Source: Hygrocybe punicea (taxonomy: Eukaryota; Basidiomycota; Agaricomycetes; Agaricales; Hygrophoraceae). From it: a stretch of DNA of 64,000 bases. Position numbers and translations under genes: made by a program. The DNA lies in assembly GCA_963556145.1 (NCBI GenBank), contig OY744461.1, forward strand, positions 1,302,001-1,366,000, given 5' to 3'. The notes under the pieces were generated by a model. The model saw only the letters and a program-made list of their open reading frames with translations. It had not been told where the DNA came from and made no database searches. Positions 1 through 12,299 of this stretch are shown piece after piece (within the stretch, counting starts at the first letter, position 1; the number at the start of each line of letters is the position of its first letter).

Positions 1-44
1 AAGACAGATTAAGTCACATTAAGTGGAAAGGTGTTTTCCTGATG
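1..44. mobile_element. right end of a CATCAG-type MITE, cut by the window edge
   Basis: The first 44 bases carry AAGACAGATTAAG-type repeats and end in TTTTCCTGATG (34-44). The same end closes the hairpin element at 28269-28919, and a TTTTACTGATG version closes the Plavaka-type element at 35223. I infer the right terminus of a member of that family whose left part lies outside the window. Confidence 0.45.
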
Positions 45-94
45 CTAGTAATCCAAACTAAATAACATTTAAAAAAGATCTAACAAACTGAGAA

Positions 95-290
95 AAAGGT
101 GTCAAAAGGTAAGGAAAGATGTTTTAGAAAAAAGTCCAAAAGACTTGACAAAAAAGCTCGACAAAGTTCAGAAGTAGCACAAGTTCTTCAAGGGTTTAAA
201 AAGGTGGACCAAAAACCTTGGCCAAAAAGCTCAACAAGTCCAGAAGAGGTGCATCGGGAAATCGAGGAGGGTCTTAGCTTGCCTTACATA
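95..290. repeat. dispersed A-rich repeat, copy 1
   Basis: This A-rich stretch repeats the phrases AAAAAAGTCCAA, CTTGACAAAAAAGCTC and GCACAAGTTCTTCAAGG. The same phrases recur at 27660-28020, so it is a dispersed repeat. A 65-codon reading frame runs through it but is lysine-rich and low in complexity, and I do not call it a gene. Nothing recognisable lies in 291-544. Confidence 0.5.
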
Positions 291-544
291 GCCTGATAAG
301 ATATATAAGTTGTGCAATATATCTAAGAATTGTGAGGTCGCCGATAAGGGAAGATAAAGGACAGTAGGGTTGACAGTTTTCACCAGTGCTACAAGAATTG
401 TTTATATGATCATATTGTGTCGAGATTGTGATAACCCACAGAAGTATCTTGGAATGGTCTGATAAGATAAGTATGACATTTCACGATCAATAAATGCCCG
501 GCTGGTTCGAGTTCGTCATTTTGTGAAATAAATAACATTGAATA

Positions 545-745
545 TCAGTAGTACCTTCCCTTATAATGGACAGTAGACTTTATGGTTTTCTCAAGCACTA
601 CCAGACTTACAAGTACATATCTTTCTGTATCAGTATTGCATTTCATTGTAATTGACAGTAGAGTTTATGGTTTTCTCAAGGTCTATCAGACATACCTTTC
701 TGTATCAGTGGTACTTTCCCTTATAATTGATTGTGGACTTCGTGG
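545..745. repeat. tandem repeat, unit about 80-85 bp, roughly 2.3 copies
   Basis: The block CAGTAGACTTTATGGTTTTC at 571 returns with one change at 656. The lead-in with TTCCCTTATAAT at 555 returns near 714. The copies differ at several positions, so the array is old. The following 746-1020 holds nothing I recognise. Confidence 0.6.
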
Positions 746-1020
746 ATCTTTCCGGCACTGCCAGAGTTGTGAAGGACTTATCAAATATTTATCAGCATAT
801 CTCACAATGCTAACAGCTTGTCAGATTGGTCGGAATTGCAAACTCAGCAAACCCATACTGGCAAACACTGTCGAAGCTCACAAGACTTGGTCGAGCGTTG
901 TCTAAACAAGTTAGCACAGTGCCAAGAGACGACAATTCATATCTTTGCTTGTAGAGCTGAGATGGGGACATAATAATTGATTGCAGATTGGTGGCTGATA
1001 CATGAATTATCTACTGGCGG

Positions 1021-2392
1021 CTATTCATATCGGGGTTGTGAATCTGCCTTTCCCTCGGCCTTCTCTTCCACATCATCAAATAGTTCCAACACGCTGTGGT
1101 AAAAGCGTTCCGAGTCCGTAATTGTGTCTGTCCGAGAAAAAACGGCCGAAGAACTTAATGCGAACCGAGCCTACCAGAGGAAGGTCAACCTGCTCGATTA
1201 AGAACCACTGCAGACGAACCTGTGTAGCGATATACGCGATGGATGCAGGAGTTACTCGCATCATTCCATGAATTCGTGCATTGCCCGATCGAGTTGCCTT
1301 CACCTCTTTATCAACCAAGCTGGGGGACGTAAATACATGTTTATAAGCCTTGGGGATATTCAGTATTGGTGCACCAATGTAGAGGGGAGACGGGGACTCA
1401 CTGAGATGAGTATTTGGCTTTTGAATAAGCCCTTCCACGGATCCTCTGGATTGTAGACATGTCCTGCGTAGAGAAAAATCGGCCAGTGATCACCAGAAAC
1501 AATCATATCGCCGTTGCGTAATTTCGCTTGGATCCTGCTCAAGGTCAGCGAATTCAACACAAAGTGGGTCAGGATGGTGCACTCGGGGTTGGACCAATCC
1601 TGTCCTGCAGGGCAAAGCAATGAGCCTGTGCGTTCGTGGTGAAAACCATGATCCACTTTGACATTGCGAGAGAGGGGGGGGTTGAGGGATTGGCCTCGCG
1701 GAGTGATCCACTCTAGGATCGGACCCTTGAGACTCTTTGTATCGTCAGACCGGGCACTTGAGACACCTTTTTGCAACTGTACAAAAGTGAAAAAGGAAAA
1801 GGCAACTCTCTATAGGACTAGCTTACCAATTCAGCTATGGATAGGGTGTCGTTTTCAGATCCATTCATCAAACGATCCTTGAGGCCCGGTATCATTTGTA
1901 GCAGCACCTCGAAAACTCGGTGTTCCCGCCTTTGCCTGCCAACGAAGATTTGGAAGGGGTCAGAGATGACTCACAAAAGATGTGGAACATACTCGTAAGT
2001 GAATGATTCCTCCGGCTCATCTGCCAGCTCACCTAGATGCAGAAGCCCGTTTGTGATCAAAGCTTGGACGTTGCATAAAGCGTGCACAGTTCGTCCAAAG
2101 TGGCGGCCACAATGGATTAAAGGATCCGAATTGCACCTGGTGTTTGGGTGAGCTGATGTCAAGTAGTTTGAGTCAAGTTACCGATGGTTTCTTCTTGGGG
2201 CCGAGTTGAAGTGCACTGGAGCCAGGCCTCTTGCGTGTATGGTCTCGTCCTCAGACATCTCCGGCGATTCTAGAAATTCGTTGATGTAATGAGCTCGATA
2301 GACTCGAAATCGAAACCTGCATCTCATAAAATACGACATATTAGTAGTGAGTCATAAACTTACTCTGGACGTCTCGACTCATCCTGACTCAT
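1021..2392 (-). CDS. DUF6698-type Agaricomycete protein, eight exons, looks intact
   Basis: Function unknown. The gene model is complement(1021..1153, 1209..1348, 1402..1534, 1583..1776, 1827..1935, 1975..2136, 2182..2316, 2364..2392). The exons sum to 1035 nt, exactly 345 codons, which supports the model. The introns are 38-55 bp, mostly with GTAAGT- or GTGAGT-like donors and AG acceptors; the last donor (GTGGTT at 1208) is the weakest. Landmarks from N to C terminus are FGRTVHALCNVQAL, MIPGLKDRLM, QKGVSSARSDDTKSLKG, HWPIFLY, KATRSGNARIHGMMRVTPAS and RTDTITDSERFYHSVLEL, in the order I remember for the family. No membrane span or signal peptide is visible. These proteins are lineage-expanded in Agaricomycetes and often sit near transposons. 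The family name is from memory; that the gene is real is the firmer claim. Confidence 0.72.
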
Positions 2393-2659
2393 CCTGACTC
2401 ATACTGACTGTATCGACGATACGCGTCAGCTTCTGCCTACACATAAATGAGTATAAAGAGGGGGGCTTACGGTGCCGGTGCTAGCAACCTGGCCTGCTGT
2501 GACTCATGCCTTTAACCCGTAGCCGTGTGTATCTGCACAAGATTCGTACCTCTAATTCCGTCCTTCAATTCAACCATGCCACCGGTCATGGGCTGACCGT
2601 GTGGAAATGGTACGCGTCGCCTTATTAGGTGTTTCGCTGCTGATCTTCATGACAGGCCA

Positions 2660-3480
2660 TTGAATGATAATGGGGAACGGGTCCCACCATCTGCGCTGCA
2701 CGACCACCATAGTTCCCATCGCTTCCTCGGTCCCTGTTGTATATGCCCAGTAATCATGCTGGCAATCCGCGGGCAACCGCCTACGTTCACAGAGGCAGCT
2801 ATCGTGTTGCCTACAACTGGCCGCTTAGCGGGACAATATGTCGCGTTATGTGTGCGGGGCAGATGCGAATACCTGGGTAAGTTGTGGAATGATACTTGGT
2901 AGATTGAGGCTTACCCTCCGCTGACTTGCGGCAGTTAACTTGGAACGTCTTTACACCAAGGTAGGTGTACAAGTGCAGGCTTATCCGGCCAGAGGTACGC
3001 GTCTTCATGTCAATATTCATTCAAATTGTGATTCGACGTGCTGCAGATCCCGAGGAACCTCACCCTCTGCCCGTATCTGAATTGATAGACAACTCGGTCA
3101 GTGCTGATACAAATCCAGTTCAGGGGTCACAAAGTGGCCCGAGATCCCTCAGGAGATCTTATGCCTTAGCCGGTAAGTTTTTGCTTCAATGGGTGAGGAT
3201 GGTTTTGACAAAAGCTTCAGACATAAATCTGAACAGAGAGATTAGTATCCCTTCTCCTCGAAAACCAAGGCTTACCCAGCGCCTGAAGCCAATTGATATG
3301 CTCATGCAACTTAACTCGTCAATCCGTCTGGGGCTCTCGGAATCTGACTTCCGTATCCTATTCACGAGCTGCACCTGCGGCTTAATCATGACGTGAAAGG
3401 CCTTCAAACATCATTATTGTGCGACAGGAAATCCGTCAGCGCCTGACGACGTGATCGAGATCACTGACAACAGTGACTAA
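2660..3480 (+). CDS. putative spliced gene of unknown function
   Basis: A plausible multi-exon reading starts at ATG 2660. Its first exon contains a CxxC pair (FLGPCCICPVIM) and ends before GTAAGT at about 2878. Two short introns follow, ending near 2936 and 2994, and then an exon with the block AADPEEPHPLPVSELIDNS. A further intron after ACG at 3395 could lead to an acidic end, DDVIEITDNSD, just before the TAA near 3480. Frame use in the last two exons is not settled and other splice choices are possible. I do not recognise the family. Confidence 0.3.
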
Positions 3481-4147
3481 ACGAAGAGTGTTATTGATCA
3501 TATGGTTCCTTTGTGCCTGAGCATTGTATATATAAATCTAGAACATCATTTTGATCATTGGAGAATCTACCTTGAAGGATAAGACAAGTCCACCACTACA
3601 CAAATTCTAGGGAAAAAATGCTTAAAAATACAAATCTGCGGCGTTGGGCCATTGCACAAGCCTGACTCAGAGCTTCCGCATAGATCGAAAGCGTATATCA
3701 AGTCCGAACTCTTTGGGACGGTTATCAAAATATCGCCAGCCGAGAAAAGATGCACAACAATAGAATACCGTCAGTGAGGAACTCGCACAGCATAGAATAC
3801 CATGCAGTAGAGAGGGGCAGTTAACTCGCATGGCGTCAGAATGCTGTGAAGTCATGGTAGTCCGAGTCACGGTTGAACTTGAAACTCAGACCGTGACTCG
3901 GCGGAGTCGGTGCACTGTGACTGTACAGTTGTGGTCACACGATAACGCTGCCGCACCACCGCACGGTCCGATTCGGAGTCCGACTTGGAGTGGCTGGAGT
4001 CTATACTAAGCCTTTCAAATTCAAGTTCTGAGTTCAAGTTCACTGCCGCCAACTTTGCACTCTGTCCACTCAGACTACTGCCAGCCGATAAACGTTCTAA
4101 CGTTAATTGGCCTTTCACAACCATTACCTGCAGTGGCGCGTCGAGCA
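3481..4147. other. intergenic, with degenerate GAGTCC/AAGTTC simple sequence
   Basis: A TATATATAAA box lies at about 3525-3534. From 3870 to 4045 the sequence is built from GAGTC, CGAGT and TTCAAGTTC words. Similar word use occurs at 7600-7900 and 23500-23760, so this looks like a decayed low-complexity repeat family. No gene was seen. Confidence 0.4.
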
Positions 4148-6857
4148 ATGAGTCTTCTCACTTTTGAAGGCCGCCATGTTCTGGTTGGCAGGACAGTTTT
4201 CACGGTCGTCAATGGAGATTACAGCATATTCGATCGGCTTCCACGTCCTAAAGATAATCCTACCGTGACGTCCCTTTCTCTCGGTGGTATCTGTAAAACT
4301 GCTTGGATCGTCAATGAAACACCCTACATGTCGCTCGTCCCAACTCGCAAATCCTTTTTCAGTTGTCCTCTTTTCTATCAGTTACATTTGGATGACAGAC
4401 CACTGCCTTTGAATCAGCTCCCCAATGGAAACTGGCATTTGGACCCCAGTCTCACTCAGGAATGGGTTGCCATGGAACATAGTCTACGGTTGGCACTTCA
4501 CGCAATATACAACAGCTGCAATGCATCGTTGCCTCGATACTTTCGATTTTGGTCGTTTCCGAAAAGATATGGTTACGAGCTCATTTATCGTATGCGTCGG
4601 CAAGCTCAATTTATCGCCTCACAATCTAGAGACGCCTTTTTACCACTGATGGCGGCGCTTTCTTATGCATTGCTGATCTTAAACTGGACTGAAGATCAAG
4701 TCCAAAGTTTAGGTTGGCACGAAAGAGTCTTGAAGAAAACTGGTATACATCTTCAATGGATAACGGAGTTGGAGCTATCGCCTTTAGGGGACTTTTTCAA
4801 TTTCCCGAGAGTGGGCGGAATCGTTGATATGGCGACTTGCGAATTTCGGTGGACGCTGCCACTGTTTGAGCAAATAAACATGCCACTATATTACCATTGG
4901 GGTGCGATCAACAACATGCCCCTCCACGCGCCCCGAAACTTAAAGGAATTTTTCCCAAGTCACACTGAGCTTAAAAGTCTCAGGACTATGGCACAGCGTC
5001 GACTCAACCCTTCCCCTTCAACTCTGCAGGCTGACGTCCCTTGTCACGACATCCGTAGTTCCCCCACGCCGTCTTCCTCCACGCCATCTTTCCCTGCGCC
5101 ATCTTCCTCTGCACCGTCTTCCTCTGCACCGTCTTCCTCCATCCCCTCCACAACCAATGATACCGCTCCTACCTCTGTTCATCCTCGCACATTCCCTCCA
5201 GTGGAGAAATACAGTGGCCAGTTACAAGGCGAGGATTGGCGAGCTTTTTTTGCCCGCCAAGAAAAAGCTAATGCCAAACGAGCCAAAGTGGAACCACCTC
5301 AAGATAGGCAGTCTCGCATGCAACGGGAGGAGAATGCGGCCAAAGGTAATTTGCCGGGAAGGAAAGGTGCCAGGATCTTTTTCTGGGATGACGTTGATGG
5401 ATTTCTGGTCCGCAGAGCAGCTGGCCGAAATCATTACGAAGGCTACTGGGAGGATTATGCCCCCAGTCAACGTAGATACAATTCGTTTCGTAACGAATGG
5501 GATCTCTGTAGAGAGTTCGCTCCAACCGACGAACCCGATGACGACTCGGAATATGACGACGGTGACAATGGTGATGGCAATATCGATTTTCAATCCCTCC
5601 CTCTGCTATCCGAAGATTCGGAGCAGCAGCCTAACCTTGAGGGGGCCTCCTCTTCCTGTGCCGATCTGCAGCGTATTCACAACGTGCAAGACATAGATGA
5701 TTCAAATGCTCTGGTCGATTTCAACGACAATTTAGACGATCTGTTGTATTACAGATTCGGTTTTGTGAACCCAATCTGCCCGGTGAGGGAGCCTCCAAAA
5801 ACTGTGGATTGGCCGTTGGTCCGAAAATTGGTCGGTGTCTCCTGGGATTCAGGCTGTGCTGAGCCGTCTAAAGAAGTACGGGAGTCTATGTGTATCTTTT
5901 TTGGATATCTGCTTTCACGACAAATTATACCCAAGCCAATGCATGACTTACAGCAACCCGAGGCAGACATAAATGTCCGGTCGAAAATTCACATTAGCAG
6001 CAAGTTGCTGGGGGATAAAATCTACTACTTCATTTCGCCAAATTCTACCATAGATGCGCCTTCACTGCAACTCGTCTTGACTAATCCAGCGTCTGTTTGT
6101 GAGATTGTGCATCACCAATGGGGCCCTGATCTTGTGGAGATCGCCCGCCAGTTGTTGAACCGAGGCATTTCCTTCAAAACTTGCATTCGAGATATTCCCC
6201 GCCAGGCATTACCCCCGATGATGATTTCCCATTACCCAGGCCTCGGATATCGCCCCGAAGGTTATAAGCCAGACGTTCTCGACTACGCTGCTTATGAGTC
6301 CTATCGTCATTGAATCCTCACTTCTCCACGTGGTTGCGCTTCTGCATTAGCAGGCGGTATTGTCGCCCGACTTGCTCGAGACATTGTCAGATACGAAGAT
6401 GTATGCTATGCGCCCTCTGACCGTGTTTTCGAGGATGGAATCTGTCTCTGGGACGGAAGAAGCTCTTCTGCTTACTGGGACGATCAGTTAACTAGCGATG
6501 AGGTGGATGTAATCTGTGGCGTTTACAGAGTGGATACAGGTGATGTTCAGCAACCCTTATTTGTAGATTAATTCTTATGGCATTACAGGTCAGAAGGATG
6601 CAAAGCACGGTGGGCAACAGACGACCGACATTTCTTGGTGGCCAAAGCCTTCAGCCTGGGAAGTTTCAGGTCTCAATGTGGGGTACTGGTCGAGAGATTG
6701 CGAGTCTTGGTTTCAGAAGTGTCTAACAGATATCAGGTCTGGAAAGGCAGATTTGCGGTCACCCGCAAAATGGAGACACTCACTCAAATTTACAAAGTCT
6801 TGTCAGCTTGCCGCCCAGAACAATGAAACACTTACAGCTCGGTTCCTCGACCAATGA
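4148..6857 (+). pseudogene. 887-codon Agaricomycete family of unknown function, one in-frame TGA
   Basis: The model is join(4148..6539, 6589..6857). The exons total 2661 nt (887 codons) around a 49-bp intron (GTGATG...TTACAG). The start is the ATG opening MSLLTFEGRHVLVGRTVFTV. The order is a conserved N-terminal block (LFYQLHLDDRPLPLNQLPNG), a Ser/Pro/Ala-rich linker at about residues 310-340, a second block (KGARIFFWDDVDGF, QRRYNSFRNEWDLC), an acidic stretch, then a third block (GLGYRPEGYKPD). A TGA at 6311-6313 interrupts it, but the same frame continues with ILTSPRG, GGIVARLARDIVRYEDV and SAYWDD to a natural TGA at 6855. In homologs as I remember them the broken site is conserved coding sequence, so I read this as a nonsense mutation. 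No catalytic motif was recognised. Confidence 0.65.
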
Positions 6858-7957
6858 TTATTATCTCAGTCTTGTCATACGAATGATGTCTGAAGAGTAA
6901 ATATTTTTCATTACCCACATTTTACTTGATAATGAAATATTTATTGCCTACTACATTCAAGTTGGTTGCAGGCGCATATGGATCTTATCGAAGTACATAG
7001 GGAGTCACCCTGGACAAAAAGATCACGTCAACTTGAAACTTGAACAAATTTAAATGCGAGTCCGGACTTCGAGTATATGGATTACACACCACACAAATTA
7101 GCTTGGTCAACGCGCTCTGTTGCAAGAATGGTAGTAGTGAGAACCTGGGAGGAGGTGTTGAATGTAGTAGGCAATCATAAATATTTCATTTTCAAGTAAA
7201 TTTCATAGAATATGTGGGTAATGAAATATTTACACTTCGGACTGACAGGACTATTATTTTGTAATTACTGAACAAGACCGTGACCGTTAGATTTTATATT
7301 GTAATCAGCTACTATTATGATGGAAATCATGATTTTATTTGTTTTCAAGCCTTTTTGCCCCTTTACTCGGAGGAGAAAGTTCAGAACATTTATCGACAGT
7401 AGTAGTAGTACTACCGTGACTACTAGCCTGAGCCTGAGTGATCTAAAGTTATTTCTAAAGTTAGCAGCAAAATATACTCTTTAGATTTACAATAGGGAGG
7501 ATGGGTCGGGCTTATCCTGGAGACGTGGAACTCGATAGAGTGAGCTTACATCCCCATGGGCGATTGTGAAGATGGCGTCGCTGATGAGAGCGAAGAGACC
7601 CTCCGCAACGACTCCGAGTCGAGATCCGGACTCGGCACTTGAAGGACTCGGATTCATTATTATGACGTCAGAAGGGCTGATAGACGATCAGATGTGTGAC
7701 ACAGGCGTTGAACGCTTGGGTCTACGGTTGACGGGGGATCAGCCTGGTCGGATACAAAGCAAAGTTTCTTTTTCAACTTGGTGGTGTAGTTATGGCCTGG
7801 GTGCTGTGAAACTACCGTGACCGTGACCAACAGTGACTAGTAGTAAATGAGTCCGAGTCAGCTTCAAGTTCAAGTTCAGTCCGAGTCCAAGTCGGAGTCC
7901 CCCTCAGGCTTGCCAGCGTGTCACTTAAGTATACAAGCTGTTCTTACGGCGTGTAGC
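6858..7957. mobile_element. non-coding stretch with a foldback MITE (arms 6897-6960 and 7159-7234)
   Basis: The left arm (GTAAATATTTTTCATTACCC through CCTACTACATTCAA) returns as its reverse complement at 7159-7234, enclosing about 200 bp. A third, partial copy at about 20004-20075 shares AATGAAATATTTATTGCC and GCAGGCGCATA, so this is a repeated element. The rest, 7240-7957, holds degenerate GAGTCC/AAGTTC words and no convincing gene. The transposase pseudogene starts at 7958. Confidence 0.6.
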
Positions 7958-8006
7958 ATGGACAACCACTGGCATGAAAATGCTACAAGTGAATCACTTT
8001 GTGTGT

Positions 8007-8010
8007 GCGG
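8007..8010. repeat. left target-site copy GCGG of the LTR element
   Basis: GCGG sits directly before the left LTR (TGGAGAGG...) and again directly after the right LTR at 15010-15013. Keeping one copy restores the transposase frame across the junction, which fixes both ends of the insertion. A 4-bp duplication fits retroviral-type integration. Confidence 0.8.
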
Positions 8011-8158
8011 TGGAGAGGTACTGGGGGTACCCTCGGGGTGCTCAGAGGATGCGTGCGTTGGAAAGACTAGGATAGGGTATCTACTACATCCAGATCTGCT
8101 AACTCACTGGATCAACTGTGGGAACTGAGTCACGTGATCCATCCTTGCTACCACTCCA
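8011..8158 (-). repeat. 3' LTR (left copy)
   Basis: 148 bp, same length as the right copy. At five of the seven differences this copy has TG where the other has CG, which suggests CpG deamination after insertion. Confidence 0.82.
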
Positions 8159-8162
8159 AGTG

Positions 8163-8172
8163 CCCCTCCTCC
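8163..8172 (-). other. polypurine tract of the LTR element
   Basis: Read on the minus strand, GGAGGAGGGG stands four bases before the TGG start of the 3' LTR. This is where plus-strand priming is expected in LTR retroelements. Confidence 0.6.
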
Positions 8173-10227
8173 ACATAGCGACGCCCTTGTCGCTATCAAA
8201 AGGGAAGACAGAGAAAAGAAAGAGAAAAAGATTGAGCACGTCAAGTAAAAGAAGAAACAAGGACAGGAAAGAGAGAGAAACAGGGAGTGGAAGGAGAAGG
8301 AGAAAGGGGAAAGTGTCCAAGAGCAAAAAGAAATGATGAGTCCACAAAACAACACTTGAAACAACTACTCCGGTTTGGTCCAACCCAGGGCTATCAGTGT
8401 CCTACTCAAATCGCAAAGACAGGGATCACGATCCCAATCAGGGTACGTCAGATCGGGGTGTGGTGAGTCAACAGAGACAAGGGGTCGGGTGATAGTGGGT
8501 CTCCTAGGGCCAATGCCGTGGGGGTGGCTTCGAGTGAAAATGGGGCCGGACGGTGTGGGGAATGTGCATCGGGGTTGTATGCGTGGGGTAGATTGTCGAA
8601 TGCAGCGTCGCAAAGCAGTAAATGGCCTGGTGGAGGGTCTAAGGGCAGATGTGTTGCGTGGGGTGTTCCTCGTTGTGGTGGTAATGTAAATGGGGATATG
8701 CGCTGTGTCTTCGGCCCAGCTGAACGGGCGGGGTGTGGGTCGAACAGTTGATGTGGACATGACTGACGGTGTGGGGCTGGACATGCGAACGTTCCCGTTC
8801 GCGACTGTCCGTTCGGCGGTTTCGTTGTCCTGGTACATCCCAGGCTCCTTGCTTGCCGTGCTCTTCGACGGTTCCATGTTTACTTCCTCTGTCCCCGTCC
8901 CTGCAAGCCTCGTTTCCTCGTTCGCCCTCTTTTCTGCGCCGTCTCTGTCCCCTTCTCTCATGTCCATTGTCGTCTGCTTCCGTTCACCCTCCCCGGACTT
9001 CGCGTAGTCGTCCGCTCGTGCTTCAACACCATTGGACCTCGGCATTCGCAGTTGCGGCGCGTGGACGATGGCATCGTGGCTTGCTGTGGGTTTGGACATG
9101 TGTAGTTTCGTGGGACAGGCGAGTGGGGTAGACTTGGGGTTTGGGATCGACATGGGTGTGGGTAGGTCTGTGGGCCACGCGTATATGCTGGGAATGGGGC
9201 TTGCGGCGTGTTTGGGCGTCTCTGTTAGCAGGGCTGGTGGTCTCTGGGTGAATGTGGACACACGGCGCGTCTTCTGTTGAGATTCGGGCGAGGGGACGTG
9301 CCTCGGCACGAGCGCTGTAGTCAGCTCTGGGAGTGGGACTGGTGGGGTCGTGTTCGTGTTCATGTTTGGAGCCATCTGCATTGATGTTGAGGTGCAGGAG
9401 GGTGGTTGCTGCTGTGCTGCCATGGAAATATAAGCCAGCGGCGTCATTTGGGTGGGCAATAGCGAGGTGGCGTGTTTGGGCATGAACGTCATTATTCGTG
9501 GTGACGGTAGGCATGCTGTGGTGTGCTGGGGCGCGTTTTCGCGCGTGGATGGGGCAGTCTGGGTGCTTGACGGGGACATGGCACGCTCCGGCACAGCTGT
9601 CGTCGTTTTTGGTGCGTTTGGGTCGACGGTTATGGGTGCTGGGACATGTTTTTGCGCTGGGGGTGCCGCATTTGCTTGCGTTGACGTGTTGGTGCAAGGG
9701 GGTGGGTCCGTTTGCGACGAAACGGAGGTGTTGGTGTGCGGCTCTGGTTGGGTCGCGGTGGGCAGTCGTCGTTGAGTTGCCACAGAAGCATAGGTCAACG
9801 GCTCGTTTTGTGCTGTCGTTTGGGCGGGTGTAAAGATGTTTGTTGACGCTAGTGTGATTCAACACTGGCATTCTTCGGCAATCCCTGTGTTGCGTCCTTC
9901 TTCAAATGCTAGCGCGATTTTCAGATGCGCTCGTTCCTCGTATTCCTCGGTCCTCTTTTGGTAAACGGCCTCTATTGTGTCCAACGTTCTCTGTACTCTG
10001 TCCTCGAAGTTCACATTTTGTTCTGTACTCTGTACTCTGTCCTTGGAAGTTGCGGTGCCCGATATGATGTTTGAATTCGCGATGTGTGCCTCTGTTCCTA
10101 AGGCTGTTGTTGTGGTAGTAGCTGATGTACCTCGTACTTCTGGTAAATGGGATTCTAAGTCATCTGAGGTTGGTTGTGTGAAGAAGACGTCGAGCATAAA
10201 TGTTTCGGACTGTAAAGGGTCCAGACT

Positions 10228-10234
10228 TTGGAGT
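10228..10234. repeat. left target-site copy TTGGAGT of the foldback element
   Basis: TTGGAGT stands immediately before CAGTAGACCC and again immediately after GGGTCTACTG at 14481-14487. Keeping one copy restores the gag frame. Confidence 0.82.
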
Positions 10235-10539
10235 CAGTAGACCCAGTCGTTTTGGTTAACCCGATCGCAGATATAGTTGCAAAAGGTAGGTACACATAGC
10301 GCAGTTGCTTGCTGGGGGGGTAGGTTAACCCAAAAGACAGCTCTTGCTGGGGAAATGTGGTGTGGTAGGTTGACCCAGGTACAGATCTTGCTGGTCAAGG
10401 GCGCCTGGGTGGGTCAACCCGGTGTCAGCTCTGCCATGGGGTAGGTTAACCCAGGGCAGCTATTCCAGGATGGATGGGTTGACCCAGGTCCAGCTGTTCA
10501 AGCCATGTGGGTTTACCTGGCTTCAGTTATTGCTGCAGC

Positions 10540-11417
10540 ACTGGGTTGACCCTAGACCAGTTCTTGCTGCACACTGGGGTTGACCTGGACCCAGCTGTTG
10601 CTGTGGCATTGGGTTGACCAGGGCCCAGCACATGCTGGAGGGGGTGACTGGGGTCCAGCGATTGCTGGGTTGACCTGGCCCCAGCTCTGGCTGCAGGATT
10701 GGGTTGACCTGGCCCCAGCTCTTGCTGCAGGATTGGGTCAACCCAGGTCCAGCTCTTGTTGCAGCATCGGGTCAACCCAGGTCCAGCTCTTACTGCTGCA
10801 CCGGGTGCACCCAGGGCCAGCTTTTGCTGCAGCACTGGGTCAACCCAGGGCCAGCTATTGCTGGAGCATTGGGTTGACCTGGTTCCAGCTCTTGCTGCAA
10901 CACTGGGTTGACCCAGGTCCAGCACCTCCTGCAGGGCTTGGGTTGACCAGGGTCCAGCTATTGATGCAGCACTTGGTTGACCCAGGTCCAGCAATTACTG
11001 GGCCATTGGGTTGACCTGGTCCCAGCTCTTGCTGCAGCACTGGGTTGACTGGGGTCCAGCTATTGATGCAGCACTTGGTTGACCCAGGTCCAGCACCTCC
11101 TGCAGGGCTTGGGTTGACCAGGGTCCAGCACTTCCTGCAGGGCTTGGGTTGACCGGGGTCCAGCTATTGCTGCAGCATTTGGTTGACCCTGGCCCAGCAC
11201 TTGCTGCAGGGTAGGTTGACCTGGTCCCAGCTCTTGCTGCAGCACTGGGTTGACCGAGGTCCAGCACTTCCTGCAGGGCTTTGGTTGACCGGGGTCCAGC
11301 TATTTCTGCAGCACTGGGTTGACCCTGGCCCAGCACTTGCTGCGGGGTAGGTTGACTGGGGTCCAGCTATTGCTGCAGGGCTTGGGTTGACCAGGGTCCA
11401 GCTATTGCTGCTCCACT
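10540..11417. repeat. 35-bp minisatellite, left array part 1
   Basis: The unit is about 35 bp, typified by GGGTTGACCCAGGTCCAGC followed by an imperfect CTCTTGCTGCAGCACT. About 25 imperfect copies occur here. The length is not a multiple of three, so the same peptide patterns (WVDPGPA, LQQELGPGQP) shift through all frames and create spurious reading frames on both strands. Confidence 0.8.
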
Positions 11418-11735
11418 TAGTGTATTGCACGGGTACGGGTAAACCCGCGGGTTTTGCCACGGGTACGGGTACGGGTAGGGTACGGCTACGGATTCCTGGA
11501 CCCGCCAGCTTTTTTTTAAGCCCTGGATCATCCAAAATGGTCAAGTAATGAGCTAGATATGCTCAAAATACCTCATTGGAGTATTTTGAGCATATCTAGC
11601 TCAATACTTGACCGTTTTGGACAATCCGGGGCTTAAAATGATGGGTAAAACTCGCGGGTTTTGTACCCGCAGGTACAACGGGTGTGGGTATGGGTACAGC
11701 CAAAAATACCCGGGGGTTACCCGTGCAATACACTA
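11418..11735. mobile_element. 318-bp MITE with TA target duplication inside the minisatellite
   Basis: Between TA dinucleotides (11418-11419 and 11734-11735) lie perfect ends GTGTATTGCACGGGTA and its complement. The interior folds back on itself around AGTATTTTGAGCATATCTAG (about 11581) and is rich in ACGGGT words. It carries no gene. The TA duplication and palindromic form suggest a Tc1/mariner-type MITE. It interrupts the minisatellite and is therefore the youngest layer of this nest. Confidence 0.78.
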
Positions 11736-12290
11736 GCTGCACTAGGTAGACCCTGGCCCAGTACTTGCTGCAGGATAGGTTGACCGGGGTCCAGCTATTG
11801 CTGCAGCACTTGGTTGACCCAGGTCCAGCAATTGCTGGAGCATTGGGTTGACCTGGTCCCAGCTCTTGCTGCAGCACTGGGTTGACCCAGGTCCAGCACC
11901 TCCTGCAGGGCTTGGGTTGACCCAGGTCCAGCACCTCCTGCAGGGCTTGGGTTGACCAGGGTCCAGCTATTGATGCAGCACTTGGTTGACCCAGGTCCAG
12001 CAATTACTGCAGCATTGGGTTGACCTGGTCCCAGCTCTTGCTGCAGCACTGGGTTGACCAGGGTCCAGCTATTGCTGCAGGGTAGGTTGACTGGGGTCCA
12101 GCCCATTCTGTAGCGTTGGTTTGATCCTGGACCCACTCAATCGGCAGGATTGGGTTCACCACGGTCTGGCTATTGCTCCAGCACTGGGTTGCCATGCTCA
12201 GCTCTTGCTGCAGAATTGGGTTGACCCTGGCCTAGCTCTCGCTGCAGGATTTGGTTGACCAGGATCCAGCTCTTGCTGCCATGTGGGCTC
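11736..12290. repeat. 35-bp minisatellite, left array part 2
   Basis: Same unit as 10540-11417, continuing on the far side of the MITE. The units become more divergent towards 12290. Confidence 0.78.
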
Positions 12291-12299
12291 ATGTTGGTC

